Shown here one piece after another: positions 1 through 5,300 of a stretch of DNA of 5,794 bases (position 1 is its first letter; every line of letters begins with the position of its first letter). This stretch comes from Ktedonobacterales bacterium (lineage in GTDB: Bacteria; Chloroflexota; Ktedonobacteria; Ktedonobacterales; JADMIN01): assembly GCA_015478575.1 (NCBI GenBank), contig JADMIN010000191.1, positions 1 to 5,794 of the forward strand, given 5' to 3'. The translations under genes and the position numbers were made by a program. The notes under the pieces are model-generated. The model was not told where the DNA came from, searched no databases, and saw only the letters and a list, made by a program, of their open reading frames with translations.

Positions 1-1
1 G

Positions 2-652
2 GTCTATACCGTTGGGTTTCAGATCATCGAATCCATTCGCGCCCACCTGAAACTCGATGCGCGCGGCGCGCGGCGCCGGGCCGTCGAGATGATGGAGCGC
101 GTGCGTATTCCCGACGCGCGCCGCCGCCTCGACGACTATCCCCACCAATTCAGCGGTGGCATGCGCCAGCGTGTGATGATCGCGATGGCGCTCTCCTGTG
201 ACCCACAACTGCTGATCGCTGATGAGCCGACCACCGCGCTGGATGTGACGATTCAAGCGCAGGTGCTCGACCTGATGAAGGGGCTTGAGCAAGAGTTCCG
301 CACGGCGACGATGCTCATCACGCACGACCTCGGCGTCGTCGCGGGCAACACCCAGCGCGTCGCGGTGATGTATGCCGGTCGCATCGTCGAGGAGGCGCCC
401 ACGCGCACCCTCTTCGCCCAGCCCGCGCATCCCTATACACAGGCACTGCTTGCCGCGGTGCCGCGCGCCGATGCGGCCCGTGGCACACGGCTGGAGGCTA
501 TCGCTGGCCAGCCCCCCAGCTTGGTCAACCTGCCACCTGGCTGTTCGTTCGCGCCGCGCTGCCGCAAGGTGCAGCCGCGCTGTCGCGTGGAACGCCCGCC
601 ACTGGGGACCACCGGCCCGCAACAAAAGGCCGCCTGTTTCTATCCATACTGA
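2..652 (+). CDS. oppD: Oligopeptide/dipeptide ABC transporter ATP-binding protein, OppD/DppD type (5' end missing)
   Basis: This is one of the two ATPase subunits that power an Opp/Dpp-type importer of peptides (or nickel) at the inner face of the membrane. The reading frame is open from base 2, so the gene starts outside the window. About 216 codons are present; the family is usually 320-350 residues, so Walker A and the Q-loop are lost upstream. Visible in order: a VYTVG segment that normally follows the Q-loop, the ABC signature FSGGMRQR (from 149), Walker B with catalytic Glu LLIADEPTTALD (from 209), the switch His in ITHDL (codon 323-325), and the oligopeptide C-terminal domain beginning near the AHPYTQALL segment. 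Four cysteines near the end (spacing C-x5-C-x6-C-x17-C) match the cluster-type motif of this family. Substrate cannot be told from the ATPase. The internal ATG at 89 is not the start, because family-conserved sequence continues upstream. The partner ATPase lies 165 bases downstream. Confidence 0.95.
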   Translation, partial: VYTVGFQIIESIRAHLKLDARGARRRAVEMMERVRIPDARRRLDDYPHQFSGGMRQRVMIAMALSCDPQLLIADEPTTALDVTIQAQVLDLMKGLEQEFRTATMLITHDLGVVAGNTQRVAVMYAGRIVEEAPTRTLFAQPAHPYTQALLAAVPRADAARGTRLEAIAGQPPSLVNLPPGCSFAPRCRKVQPRCRVERPPLGTTGPQQKAACFYPY

Positions 653-678
653 GTCATTCCTATCGAGCCGCTGGCAGT

Positions 679-712
679 CGGCGGAGCGCGGTCGTGGCGG
701 ACCGCTCCGCCG
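679..712 (+). repeat. Perfect 10-bp inverted repeat in the oppD-oppF gap
   Basis: CGGCGGAGCG (679-688) is the exact reverse complement of CGCTCCGCCG (703-712), with a 14-base loop, 26 bases after the oppD stop. The GC-rich stem should be very stable in RNA. No T-run follows, so it is not a canonical Rho-independent terminator. It could be an mRNA-processing or stability element that sets OppD/OppF stoichiometry, or a partial terminator; this role is inferred. Confidence 0.6.
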
Positions 713-732
713 CATTCCGCTCACGCGGGCCG

Positions 733-766
733 CTAGCGACGCGCATGTTCTAGCGACGCGCATGTT
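733..766. repeat. 17-bp perfect tandem repeat, two copies
   Basis: CTAGCGACGCGCATGTT occurs at 733-749 and again at 750-766 with no interruption or mismatch. It lies in the untranslated gap between the two transporter ATPase genes, 51 bases before the preferred oppF start. It may be a recent duplication or a pair of protein-binding sites; the sequence alone does not decide. Confidence 0.85.
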
Positions 767-803
767 CATGAGCGCGCATCTGTGCTTGGCGGGCCTGGCG
801 CCC

Positions 804-810
804 AAGGGAG
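804..810 (+). promoter_or_regulatory. Ribosome binding site that fixes the oppF start
   Basis: AAGGGAG lies 7 bases before the GTG at 818. This spacing is ideal and argues against the GTG at 782, which has no comparable site and would add 12 residues unlike the family N-terminus. Confidence 0.75.
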
Positions 811-817
811 CTATCAC

Positions 818-1843
818 GTGGCACTACAACCAATGCATTCCGCACCTGTTCCGGCGCCGGCGGGCGATTATCTGCTCTCGTTGCGTGATGTCAAGGTGCA
901 TTTCCCCATCCGCGGCGGCCTGCTCGGCACAACGGTCGCCAGTGTGAAGGCCGTTGACGGCGTGGATCTCGATATCATCCGTGGTGAGACGCTGGGCTTG
1001 GTGGGCGAGAGCGGTTGCGGCAAGTCCACCCTTGGCCGCGCCATCCTCCAACTCGTGCGGCCCAATGCTGGCTCGGTCCTGCTCAATGGCGTGGACCTCG
1101 CCAAACTCTCGCCCAACGAGCTACGTCGCTACCGCGCGGACATGCAGATGATCTTTCAGGACCCCTTTAGCTCCCTCGATCCCCGCTACACGATTGGCAA
1201 GACCATCAGTGAGCCGCTGCGCAATTTCGGGCGCGGCTCCGGCGCCGAACGCACGCGGCGGGTGGAGGAGCTGATGCGGATCGTCGGGCTGAACGCCAAC
1301 TGGATCAACCGTTACCCCCACGAATTCAGCGGCGGTCAGCGGCAACGCATTGGCATCGCGCGGGCGCTCGCGCTCAATCCCAAGTTCATCGTCGCCGATG
1401 AGCCGATCTCCGCGCTGGATGTCTCCATTCAGGCGCAGGTCCTCAATCTGATGGAAGATCTCCAGCGCGAGTTCAACCTCACCTATCTCTTCATCACGCA
1501 CAACCTCTCCGCCGTCAAACATATCAGCAATCGTATCGCCGTCATGTACCTGGGCCGCATCATGGAGGTTGGCAGCGCCGATGAGGTGTATAGCCAGCCG
1601 CAACATCCCTATACCATCGCGCTGCTCTCCGCCAGCCCCGTGCCCGATCCCACACTAGAGCAGCAGCGCAAGCGCATCATCCTCACCGGCGATGTGCCCA
1701 GCCCGGTCAATCCGCCCAGTGGCTGCCCCTTCCACCCGCGCTGCTGGAAGGCACAACCCATCTGTCGCGAGGTGCGGCCGGTGCTGGAAGTGAAGCGCGC
1801 GGGCACCACGCAGCTTGCCGCCTGCCACTTCCCCGGCGCCTAG
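818..1843 (+). CDS. oppF: Oligopeptide/dipeptide ABC transporter ATP-binding protein, OppF/DppF type
   Basis: This is the second ATPase of the importer; it should dimerise with the upstream OppD-type subunit and drive peptide uptake. With the GTG start at 818 the protein has 341 residues, normal for the family. Visible motifs: Walker A GESGCGKST (63-71), Q-loop MIFQDP with Gln114, ABC signature SGGQRQR (171-177), Walker B FIVADEP (190-196, Glu195 catalytic), D-loop SALD (198-201), and switch His228 in ITHNL. The family usually has ITHDL or IAHDL here, so Asp is replaced by Asn. The C-terminal oligopeptide domain starts near 250 and contains QHPYT (262-266) and four cysteines, C303, C309, C316 and C336 (C-x5-C-x6-C-x19-C). 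The first 15 or so residues are Pro/Ala-rich and probably flexible; ATG at 833 is a weaker alternative start. Substrate class is not resolvable here. Confidence 0.95.
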   Translation: MALQPMHSAPVPAPAGDYLLSLRDVKVHFPIRGGLLGTTVASVKAVDGVDLDIIRGETLGLVGESGCGKSTLGRAILQLVRPNAGSVLLNGVDLAKLSPNELRRYRADMQMIFQDPFSSLDPRYTIGKTISEPLRNFGRGSGAERTRRVEELMRIVGLNANWINRYPHEFSGGQRQRIGIARALALNPKFIVADEPISALDVSIQAQVLNLMEDLQREFNLTYLFITHNLSAVKHISNRIAVMYLGRIMEVGSADEVYSQPQHPYTIALLSASPVPDPTLEQQRKRIILTGDVPSPVNPPSGCPFHPRCWKAQPICREVRPVLEVKRAGTTQLAACHFPGA

Positions 1844-1865
1844 CGCGCCGTGCCCACGCACATCA

Positions 1866-1888
1866 CGGTTCGCGTCCCGGTTCGCGTC
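1866..1888. repeat. 11-bp direct repeat, period 12, after oppF
   Basis: CGGTTCGCGTC occurs at 1866-1876 and 1878-1888, separated by a single base. It sits between the oppF stop and the terminator-like hairpin. Function is unknown and it may be a simple duplication. Confidence 0.7.
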
Positions 1889-1893
1889 ACCCC

Positions 1894-1934
1894 ATGCCCA
1901 CTGGCCCCGCCGCTGGTGGGCATCGTTTGCTTCT
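1894..1934 (+). terminator. Probable Rho-independent terminator of the transporter operon
   Basis: ATGCCCAC (1894-1901) pairs exactly with GTGGGCAT (1916-1923). Two G-T wobbles and two further GC pairs extend the stem to 12 bp with a 6-base loop. A T-rich stretch (1926-1934, broken by GC and C) follows. The T-run is imperfect, but position 51 bases after the oppF stop and just before a promoter fits a terminator. Confidence 0.6.
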
Positions 1935-1962
1935 AGACGCCTGGCATTGGATCTGCTAGAAT
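1934..1962 (+). promoter_or_regulatory. Sigma70-type promoter with extended -10 for the XRE unit
   Basis: TAGACG (1934-1939, 4 of 6 to TTGACA), a 17-base spacer, and TAGAAT (1957-1962, 5 of 6 to TATAAT) preceded by TGC, forming an extended -10 (TGCTAGAAT, 1954-1962). Transcription would start near 1969. The same 9-base extended -10 precedes the cyclophilin gene. Confidence 0.6.
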
Positions 1963-1985
1963 GTCGGCAGGGGGGTACGCTGGGC

Positions 1986-2105
1986 ATGGCGACCACGTAC
2001 CACCTCGACACGCCAGAGCAATGGGGCTTACCGGCGCGGGCAGACCTCAATGAGGAGGAGGAGCGTGATGAAACTTCGGGGACTCCGCCAGGCACGGCAG
2101 CGTAG
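1986..2105 (+). CDS. Possible 39-residue leader ORF overlapping the XRE gene
   Basis: ATG at 1986 opens a 39-codon frame ending at TAG 2103-2105, 38 bases inside the XRE gene in a different frame. A purine-rich AGGGGGG (1969-1975) lies 10 bases before the ATG, close to the predicted transcript start. The peptide is acidic in the middle (NEEEERDE), but that run is simply the XRE gene's ribosome binding tract GAGGAGGAGGAG read in this frame, so composition is weak evidence for a real protein. I recognise no family. If translated, it would act most plausibly as a leader that couples or modulates translation of the regulator; otherwise it is a chance ORF. Confidence 0.25.
   Translation: MATTYHLDTPEQWGLPARADLNEEEERDETSGTPPGTAA
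2053..2063 (+). promoter_or_regulatory. Strong extended Shine-Dalgarno tract for the XRE gene
   Basis: AGGAGGAGGAG offers two overlapping perfect AGGAGG sites; the one at 2056-2061 is 6 bases before the ATG at 2068. This favours the start at 2068 over the in-frame ATG at 2050, which would place the tract inside the coding region. Confidence 0.8.
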
Positions 2106-2250
2106 GGGCATCAGCATCGGGCAGTTGGCCGAGCTGACTGGACTGCGGCGCGACACCATTACCCATCTCGAGCACGGCAAGGAAGAGCCGCAATCCTATG
2201 TGGTCCACCGCCTCGCGGTGGCGTTGGAAGCCAGCGTGTCTGATCTCTAG
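2068..2250 (+). CDS. Small XRE/Cro-family helix-turn-helix regulator
   Basis: This 60-residue protein is essentially one DNA-binding HTH_3 domain. It reads as LRQARQRRGISIGQLAELTG, then RRDTITHLEHGKEEPQ, then VHRLAVALEASVSDL at the very end. The turn-proximal helix spans about 16-24 and the recognition helix about 27-36, with the usual LEHG after it. The final VSDL is the standard end of the domain, so there is no partner or ligand domain; it probably binds DNA as a dimer. It has its own promoter and terminator and so forms a one-gene unit. Such short proteins are found as autoregulators, phage-type repressors and antitoxin-like proteins, but no toxin ORF is visible beside it. Its targets are unknown; repeats just downstream (2325-2366) are one candidate site. 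Confidence 0.85.
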   Translation: MKLRGLRQARQRRGISIGQLAELTGLRRDTITHLEHGKEEPQSYVVHRLAVALEASVSDL

Positions 2251-2324
2251 GGCCTGCCAGTGCTCGAAGGCCCACCCACCGCCAGTATCGGTTCGCGGCG
2301 CGGAGGACTGCCTGCCGCTGGCTA

Positions 2325-2366
2325 ATCCACCGCCTAGCTCATCCACCGCTTGGTTCATCCACCACG
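2325..2366. repeat. 16-bp periodic direct repeats (ATCCACC x3)
   Basis: ATCCACC recurs at 2325, 2341 and 2357, exactly 16 bases apart. The first two full 16-base units match at 13 of 16 positions; the third keeps only its first half well. They lie in the 3' untranslated stretch between the XRE stop and its terminator. They could be binding sites or a decayed tandem duplication. No gene is visible elsewhere in 2251-2390. Confidence 0.65.
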
Positions 2367-2393
2367 CTGTGGGTTCTGTCTGCCAACTATCGA

Positions 2394-2424
2394 GGAGACG
2401 CCGCTGTTGGGCGCCTCCTTTTTT
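2394..2424 (+). terminator. Rho-independent terminator of the XRE unit
   Basis: GGAGACGCC (2394-2402) pairs with GGCGCCTCC (2410-2418) with one A-C mismatch and a 7-base loop, followed at once by six T residues (2419-2424). The T-run is on the + strand side only, so it terminates rightward transcription. It lies 143 bases after the XRE stop. Confidence 0.88.
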
Positions 2425-2484
2425 ACGCACGCCAGGTCTGGTGCCAGCCTCGGCTCTGGCAGTGAGAAGCGCCCACACGTGCCC

Positions 2485-4488
2485 CTACGGGTGATCGGCG
2501 GGCGGGTGCTGCCGCGCCACCTCGCCCGCGGCGGGGTCTCTGTCCTCCGTCGGGGCGTCCCCGCCGGAGGAGCGCGGGCTGGTGTCGTCCGCTCGCGTGA
2601 ATGGCCTGCCCGCGGGAGCCAGCGGGCCGCTCGGGGCGGGAGCCAGCGGGCCGCTCGGCGTCATGGGTACGAGGCGCGGCGCGGCGCCAGCTAGCGGCTT
2701 GCTTGGGCGCGCTGGCGTGAGCGGGAGCGCCGAATGGGGCGCCGTCGCCCCCAGGCTGGCCCAGGCTGGCGAGGAGGGGCGCATGGCCGCCGGCATCGGT
2801 GTGGTGGCCTCCTCGAGCGCGTCCGCGGGCAGGGGAGGCAGTATCCACCCCGGCACGTCACCCATGGCCGGGGCACTGCCCACCTGGAAGACGCCGATCT
2901 TGCGCAGCAGCGTGCTGGCCAGGTCCACGAGTTGATCCATCGAGATGCGCATGCGATCAACGCTCTCGCGCGTTTGCTCCGTGATCGTGGCAATCTCAGC
3001 GGTCGCCTGAGAGATGCCGGTCGCGGCGCGTGATTGATAGGTGGCGGTGTCGGTGATGGCGGTGATGGCGCTGGCGATGCGCTGGGTGGTGGCGTCTACC
3101 TCCTCCAGCGCTGCCCCCGCTTGCGCCGCGAGTTCCGATTGCAGCACCACCTGCTCCGTGCCGTGGTCAATGATCGCCATCACACGCGCCGTCTCGCCCT
3201 GGATATTCTGGATGCGCGCATGGATCTGCTTGGCGGCGTCCGCGCTGTTGGTGGCCACGGTGCGGATCTCGTGCGCGACGACGGCGAAGCCACGCCCCTG
3301 CTCGCCAGCGCGCGCCGCCTCGATGGAGGCGTTGAGCGCAAGCAGGTTGGTCTGGCTGGCGAAATCTGAGACGAGTTGGTTGATCTCGCTGATCTCCTGA
3401 ACGCTCTCGCTCAGCCGTTTGATCTTCTTGGCCGATTGCAAGGCGATCTCGCGCACCGTCGTCATGCCCTCGGCGGCGTGTTCCGCTGATTGCCGTCCCA
3501 CATTCGAGATTTCAATTGCCTCGCGGGCCGTCGCGCTGGCCGCGCTGGCGGTCTCCGCGATGGTCCGCACACTCTCCGCCATCACCCCCACCTCACGCGA
3601 GACCTCACGGATACGTGCCGCCCGCTGGTGGGTCTCCGCCACGAGCTGCGCCGCCAGGGCACGTACCGTCGTGGCGGAGGAGCTGACGACATCGCTGGCC
3701 TCACGCACCTCGCTGAGGACATCACCCACCGTCCCCAGCACCGCGTTGAAGGTCTCGCCCACTGGCGCGAGCGATTGCCCCGGCAGCCGGACACGCACGC
3801 CAAGGTCGCCGTTGCGCACCTGGCGGAGCGCCTGCGCCAGCTCGGTGAGCGCGGCATCGAGTTGGCATCGCTCCGCCTCGCGCTCCGCGAAGAGCAGCGA
3901 GGTATCAATCGCGAGGGCCGCCTGGTCAGCATAGAGTTCGATGATCTCAATAGTCTCTTGTGTGGGAATCTTGTCATCTTCGGGCTGGTCGAGCGAGAGG
4001 ATGCAGAGCAGATAGCCATTGCGGGGGCTGATGAGGGGAACGAGCAGGGTATCCTCATTGTGCCAGGCGTCGCGTGGGCGCTGCTCGCTCATCAGCAGGG
4101 GATCGAACCGCGTCACACTCTCGACGCCTTCGAGCATGTATTTATGGATATGCGAGATGAAGTAGGAGCGGCTGATGCGAAACTCCTCGCGCATCGCGGC
4201 GCGCAGGCGCTCCACCGGAGGGGGATTGTGTCTGAGGCGCTCACAATCCGCCTCACTGATGCCTGCGGTGGCGGCGATCTCGACGACGGGGCTTTGCTGG
4301 CGGATGAGGTTAAACGCGGCGGCATTAAAGCCGATGGTAGCGTTGATCGAATTCACGAGCTGGGCGAGGATGGGTCCGACGCCCGTCTCTGCCCGCAGTG
4401 CCGTGCCCAGGCGCACGATCTCCTTGATTTGCCGCGTGCGGCGCTCCAAGTCACGATCCGACCCGCGCCGTGCTCCCCAGTTATACAT
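2485..4488 (-). CDS. Cytoplasmic methyl-accepting chemotaxis protein with GAF sensor domain
   Basis: This 667-residue soluble receptor should signal through CheW/CheA. Residues about 20-205 form a GAF sensor (includes RSYFISH at 107-113); 210-262 are HAMP-like (NGDLGVRV, then GETFNAVLG); 263-533 are the coiled-coil signalling domain. The conserved hairpin tip lies at 375-412, with QTNLLALNASIEAARAGEQG at 379-398. A methylation-type site is seen at A459-x-x-E462-E463-x-x-A466. There is no signal peptide or membrane segment, so it is cytoplasmic and senses an intracellular cue; the ligand is not predictable. Residues 537-667 form a Pro/Ala/Ser-rich, probably disordered tail with PSGPLAPA repeated twice; no NWETF-like CheR-binding end is present. 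The ATG at 4488 has only a weak site, GAGGGG, 12 bases upstream. No che gene adjoins it, and no canonical terminator is visible after its stop. Confidence 0.93.
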   Translation of the reverse strand: MYNWGARRGSDRDLERRTRQIKEIVRLGTALRAETGVGPILAQLVNSINATIGFNAAAFNLIRQQSPVVEIAATAGISEADCERLRHNPPPVERLRAAMREEFRISRSYFISHIHKYMLEGVESVTRFDPLLMSEQRPRDAWHNEDTLLVPLISPRNGYLLCILSLDQPEDDKIPTQETIEIIELYADQAALAIDTSLLFAEREAERCQLDAALTELAQALRQVRNGDLGVRVRLPGQSLAPVGETFNAVLGTVGDVLSEVREASDVVSSSATTVRALAAQLVAETHQRAARIREVSREVGVMAESVRTIAETASAASATAREAIEISNVGRQSAEHAAEGMTTVREIALQSAKKIKRLSESVQEISEINQLVSDFASQTNLLALNASIEAARAGEQGRGFAVVAHEIRTVATNSADAAKQIHARIQNIQGETARVMAIIDHGTEQVVLQSELAAQAGAALEEVDATTQRIASAITAITDTATYQSRAATGISQATAEIATITEQTRESVDRMRISMDQLVDLASTLLRKIGVFQVGSAPAMGDVPGWILPPLPADALEEATTPMPAAMRPSSPAWASLGATAPHSALPLTPARPSKPLAGAAPRLVPMTPSGPLAPAPSGPLAPAGRPFTRADDTSPRSSGGDAPTEDRDPAAGEVARQHPPADHP
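2612..2659. repeat. 24-bp in-frame tandem repeat in the chemoreceptor tail
   Basis: Two adjacent 24-base units (2612-2635 and 2636-2659) match at 23 of 24 positions and encode the octapeptide PSGPLAPA twice (residues 611-626). Length in multiples of three preserves the frame, so copy number could vary without breaking the protein. Confidence 0.85.
2751..2770. repeat. 10-bp perfect tandem duplication in the chemoreceptor tail
   Basis: CCAGGCTGGC occurs twice back to back (2751-2760 and 2761-2770) inside the coding region for residues about 573-580. As 10 is not a multiple of three, gain or loss of one unit would shift the frame of the last part of the tail. Confidence 0.85.
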
Positions 4489-4518
4489 ACGCCCAGCCTA
4501 CCCCTCAATCCGCCGTAC

Positions 4519-4536
4519 GCACGCCACGATGCGTGC
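4519..4536 (-). other. Small hairpin in the chemoreceptor mRNA leader
   Basis: GCACGC (4519-4524) and GCGTGC (4531-4536) form a 6-bp stem with a 6-base loop. It lies about 30 bases upstream of the chemoreceptor start within the predicted 5' untranslated region (about 4489-4588). It is short enough to be chance in GC-rich DNA. Confidence 0.3.
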
Positions 4537-4594
4537 CGCTGACGTCTGTCGCGCCTATCCGGCGGGCTGCCCGTAGCATCATCCCGCGCTGCCC

Positions 4595-4624
4595 AGAATA
4601 GCACATCAGCACACAAGGAGGCAA
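4595..4624 (-). promoter_or_regulatory. Candidate promoter for the chemoreceptor gene
   Basis: On the minus strand, TTGCCT (4624-4619; 4 of 6 to TTGACA), an 18-base spacer, then TATTCT (4600-4595; 4 of 6 to TATAAT) preceded by TGC as an extended -10. Start of transcription would be near 4588, giving a leader of about 100 bases. It is one of two divergent promoters in this 294-base gap. Confidence 0.45.
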
Positions 4625-4630
4625 TGCCCT

Positions 4631-4658
4631 CCACCTGATAGCCCAAACCGCCCACCTG
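4631..4658. repeat. CCACCTG direct repeat with 21-bp spacing between divergent promoters
   Basis: CCACCTG is found at 4631-4637 and 4652-4658, start to start 21 bases, which is two turns of DNA. Both copies lie between the divergent promoters, the right-hand one overlapping where the -35 of the cyclophilin promoter should be. A bound regulator could touch both promoters; this is inferred from position only. Confidence 0.35.
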
Positions 4659-4676
4659 CTCCGGACTGATCTCCTG

Positions 4677-4685
4677 TGCTAGAAT
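4677..4685 (+). promoter_or_regulatory. Extended -10 promoter for the cyclophilin/phosphoesterase unit
   Basis: TGCTAGAAT is an extended -10 element, identical over nine bases to the one before the XRE unit. No good -35 is visible at 16-18 bases upstream, as is common for extended -10 promoters. Transcription would start near 4692, leaving a leader of about 90 bases. Confidence 0.5.
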
Positions 4686-4734
4686 ACGATGGTGCGTGCC
4701 GCGAAGGTCGGCGCGTCTTCCAGCGAGTATTCTG

Positions 4735-4760
4735 GCGCGCGACCGTGTGGCAGCGCGCGC
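4735..4760 (+). other. GC-rich hairpin just upstream of the cyclophilin ribosome binding site
   Basis: GCGCGCG (4735-4741) pairs with CGCGCGC (4754-4760), loop of 12 bases, ending 7 bases before the AAAGGAG site. In the mRNA leader this could influence ribosome access or message stability. Alternating GC runs can also arise by chance here. Confidence 0.4.
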
Positions 4761-4767
4761 ATTGTGG

Positions 4768-4774
4768 AAAGGAG
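4768..4774 (+). promoter_or_regulatory. Ribosome binding site fixing the cyclophilin start
   Basis: AAAGGAG is 8 bases before the ATG at 4783. It rules against the longer in-frame GTG start at 4696, whose extra 29 residues are Arg/Ala-rich and unlike the family. Confidence 0.85.
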
Positions 4775-4782
4775 CGGTTGGC

Positions 4783-5298
4783 ATGGCCGCAAAGCACTAC
4801 TCCAAGGCGCCGGACCTGCGGATTGATCCAAGCAAGCAGTATCGGGCGGTGTTCCACACGAGCCGAGGCGATTTCACCGTCGAGCTTTTCGCGCGCGAAG
4901 CGCCCCTCACGGTTAATAACTTTGTCTTCCTGGCGCGTGAGGGCTTTTACGATGGCACGACCTTTCACCGCGTCATCAAGGGCTTCATGGCCCAAGGCGG
5001 CGACCCTACCGCCACGGGCAGCGGCGGCCCCGGCTACTCGTTCCGCGATGAGCCGGGCGGGCTGGCGCTCAAGCACGACGCCCCCGGCATGCTCAGCATG
5101 GCCAACGCCGGCCCCAACACCAACGGCTCGCAGTTCTTCATCACCTTTGAACCCACCCCCCACTTGAATGGCAAGCATGCTGTCTTTGGCCGAGTGGTCA
5201 GTGGCATGGATGTGGTCAAGAGCATCCGCGAGCGCGATCCGGGCCGCGACCGCCAGCCTGGCGACACCATCACCACCATCGAGATTCAAGAGAGCTAG
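4783..5298 (+). CDS. ppiB: Cyclophilin-type peptidyl-prolyl cis-trans isomerase
   Basis: This enzyme speeds cis-trans rotation about X-Pro bonds during protein folding. The 171-residue protein is a single cyclophilin domain with about 20 extra N-terminal residues and no signal peptide, so it should be cytoplasmic. Active-site residues by alignment to human cyclophilin A: Arg63 (Arg55) in FHRVIKGFMAQGGD, Gln71 (Gln63), Met106-Ala-Asn in MANAGPNTNGSQFFITF, Phe119 (Phe113) and His132 (His126). His127 in TPHLNGKH replaces Trp121, a common bacterial change that usually goes with weak cyclosporin binding in this family. It has its own promoter and a strong ribosome site, and is followed after two bases by a phosphoesterase gene, so the two are probably one transcript. 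The symbol ppiB is by family resemblance. Confidence 0.96.
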   Translation: MAAKHYSKAPDLRIDPSKQYRAVFHTSRGDFTVELFAREAPLTVNNFVFLAREGFYDGTTFHRVIKGFMAQGGDPTATGSGGPGYSFRDEPGGLALKHDAPGMLSMANAGPNTNGSQFFITFEPTPHLNGKHAVFGRVVSGMDVVKSIRERDPGRDRQPGDTITTIEIQES

Positions 5299-5300
5299 CT

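Noticed and set aside
2050..2250. Longer XRE protein starting at ATG 2050
   Set aside because: It would put the strong ribosome binding tract inside the coding region and has no good site upstream; ATG 2068 is better placed.
2325..2366. CRISPR-like array
   Set aside because: The 16-bp period with a 7-9 base core has no spacer-repeat alternation and no cas genes are near.
2431..2460. Inverted GCCAG/CTGGC motifs as a terminator for the chemoreceptor
   Set aside because: Stems are only about 5 bp, several alternative pairings exist, and no T-run follows on the minus strand.
3490..4542. Open frame of 350 codons on the + strand opposite the chemoreceptor
   Set aside because: It lies wholly antisense to a gene with clear GAF and chemoreceptor motifs, has no recognisable domain, and long mirror frames are expected in GC-rich coding DNA.
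4617..4638. Perfect-looking AAGGAGG followed by ATG at 4624
   Set aside because: The ATG is only two bases from the site and the frame stops after four codons; the sequence overlaps the -35 of the minus-strand promoter.
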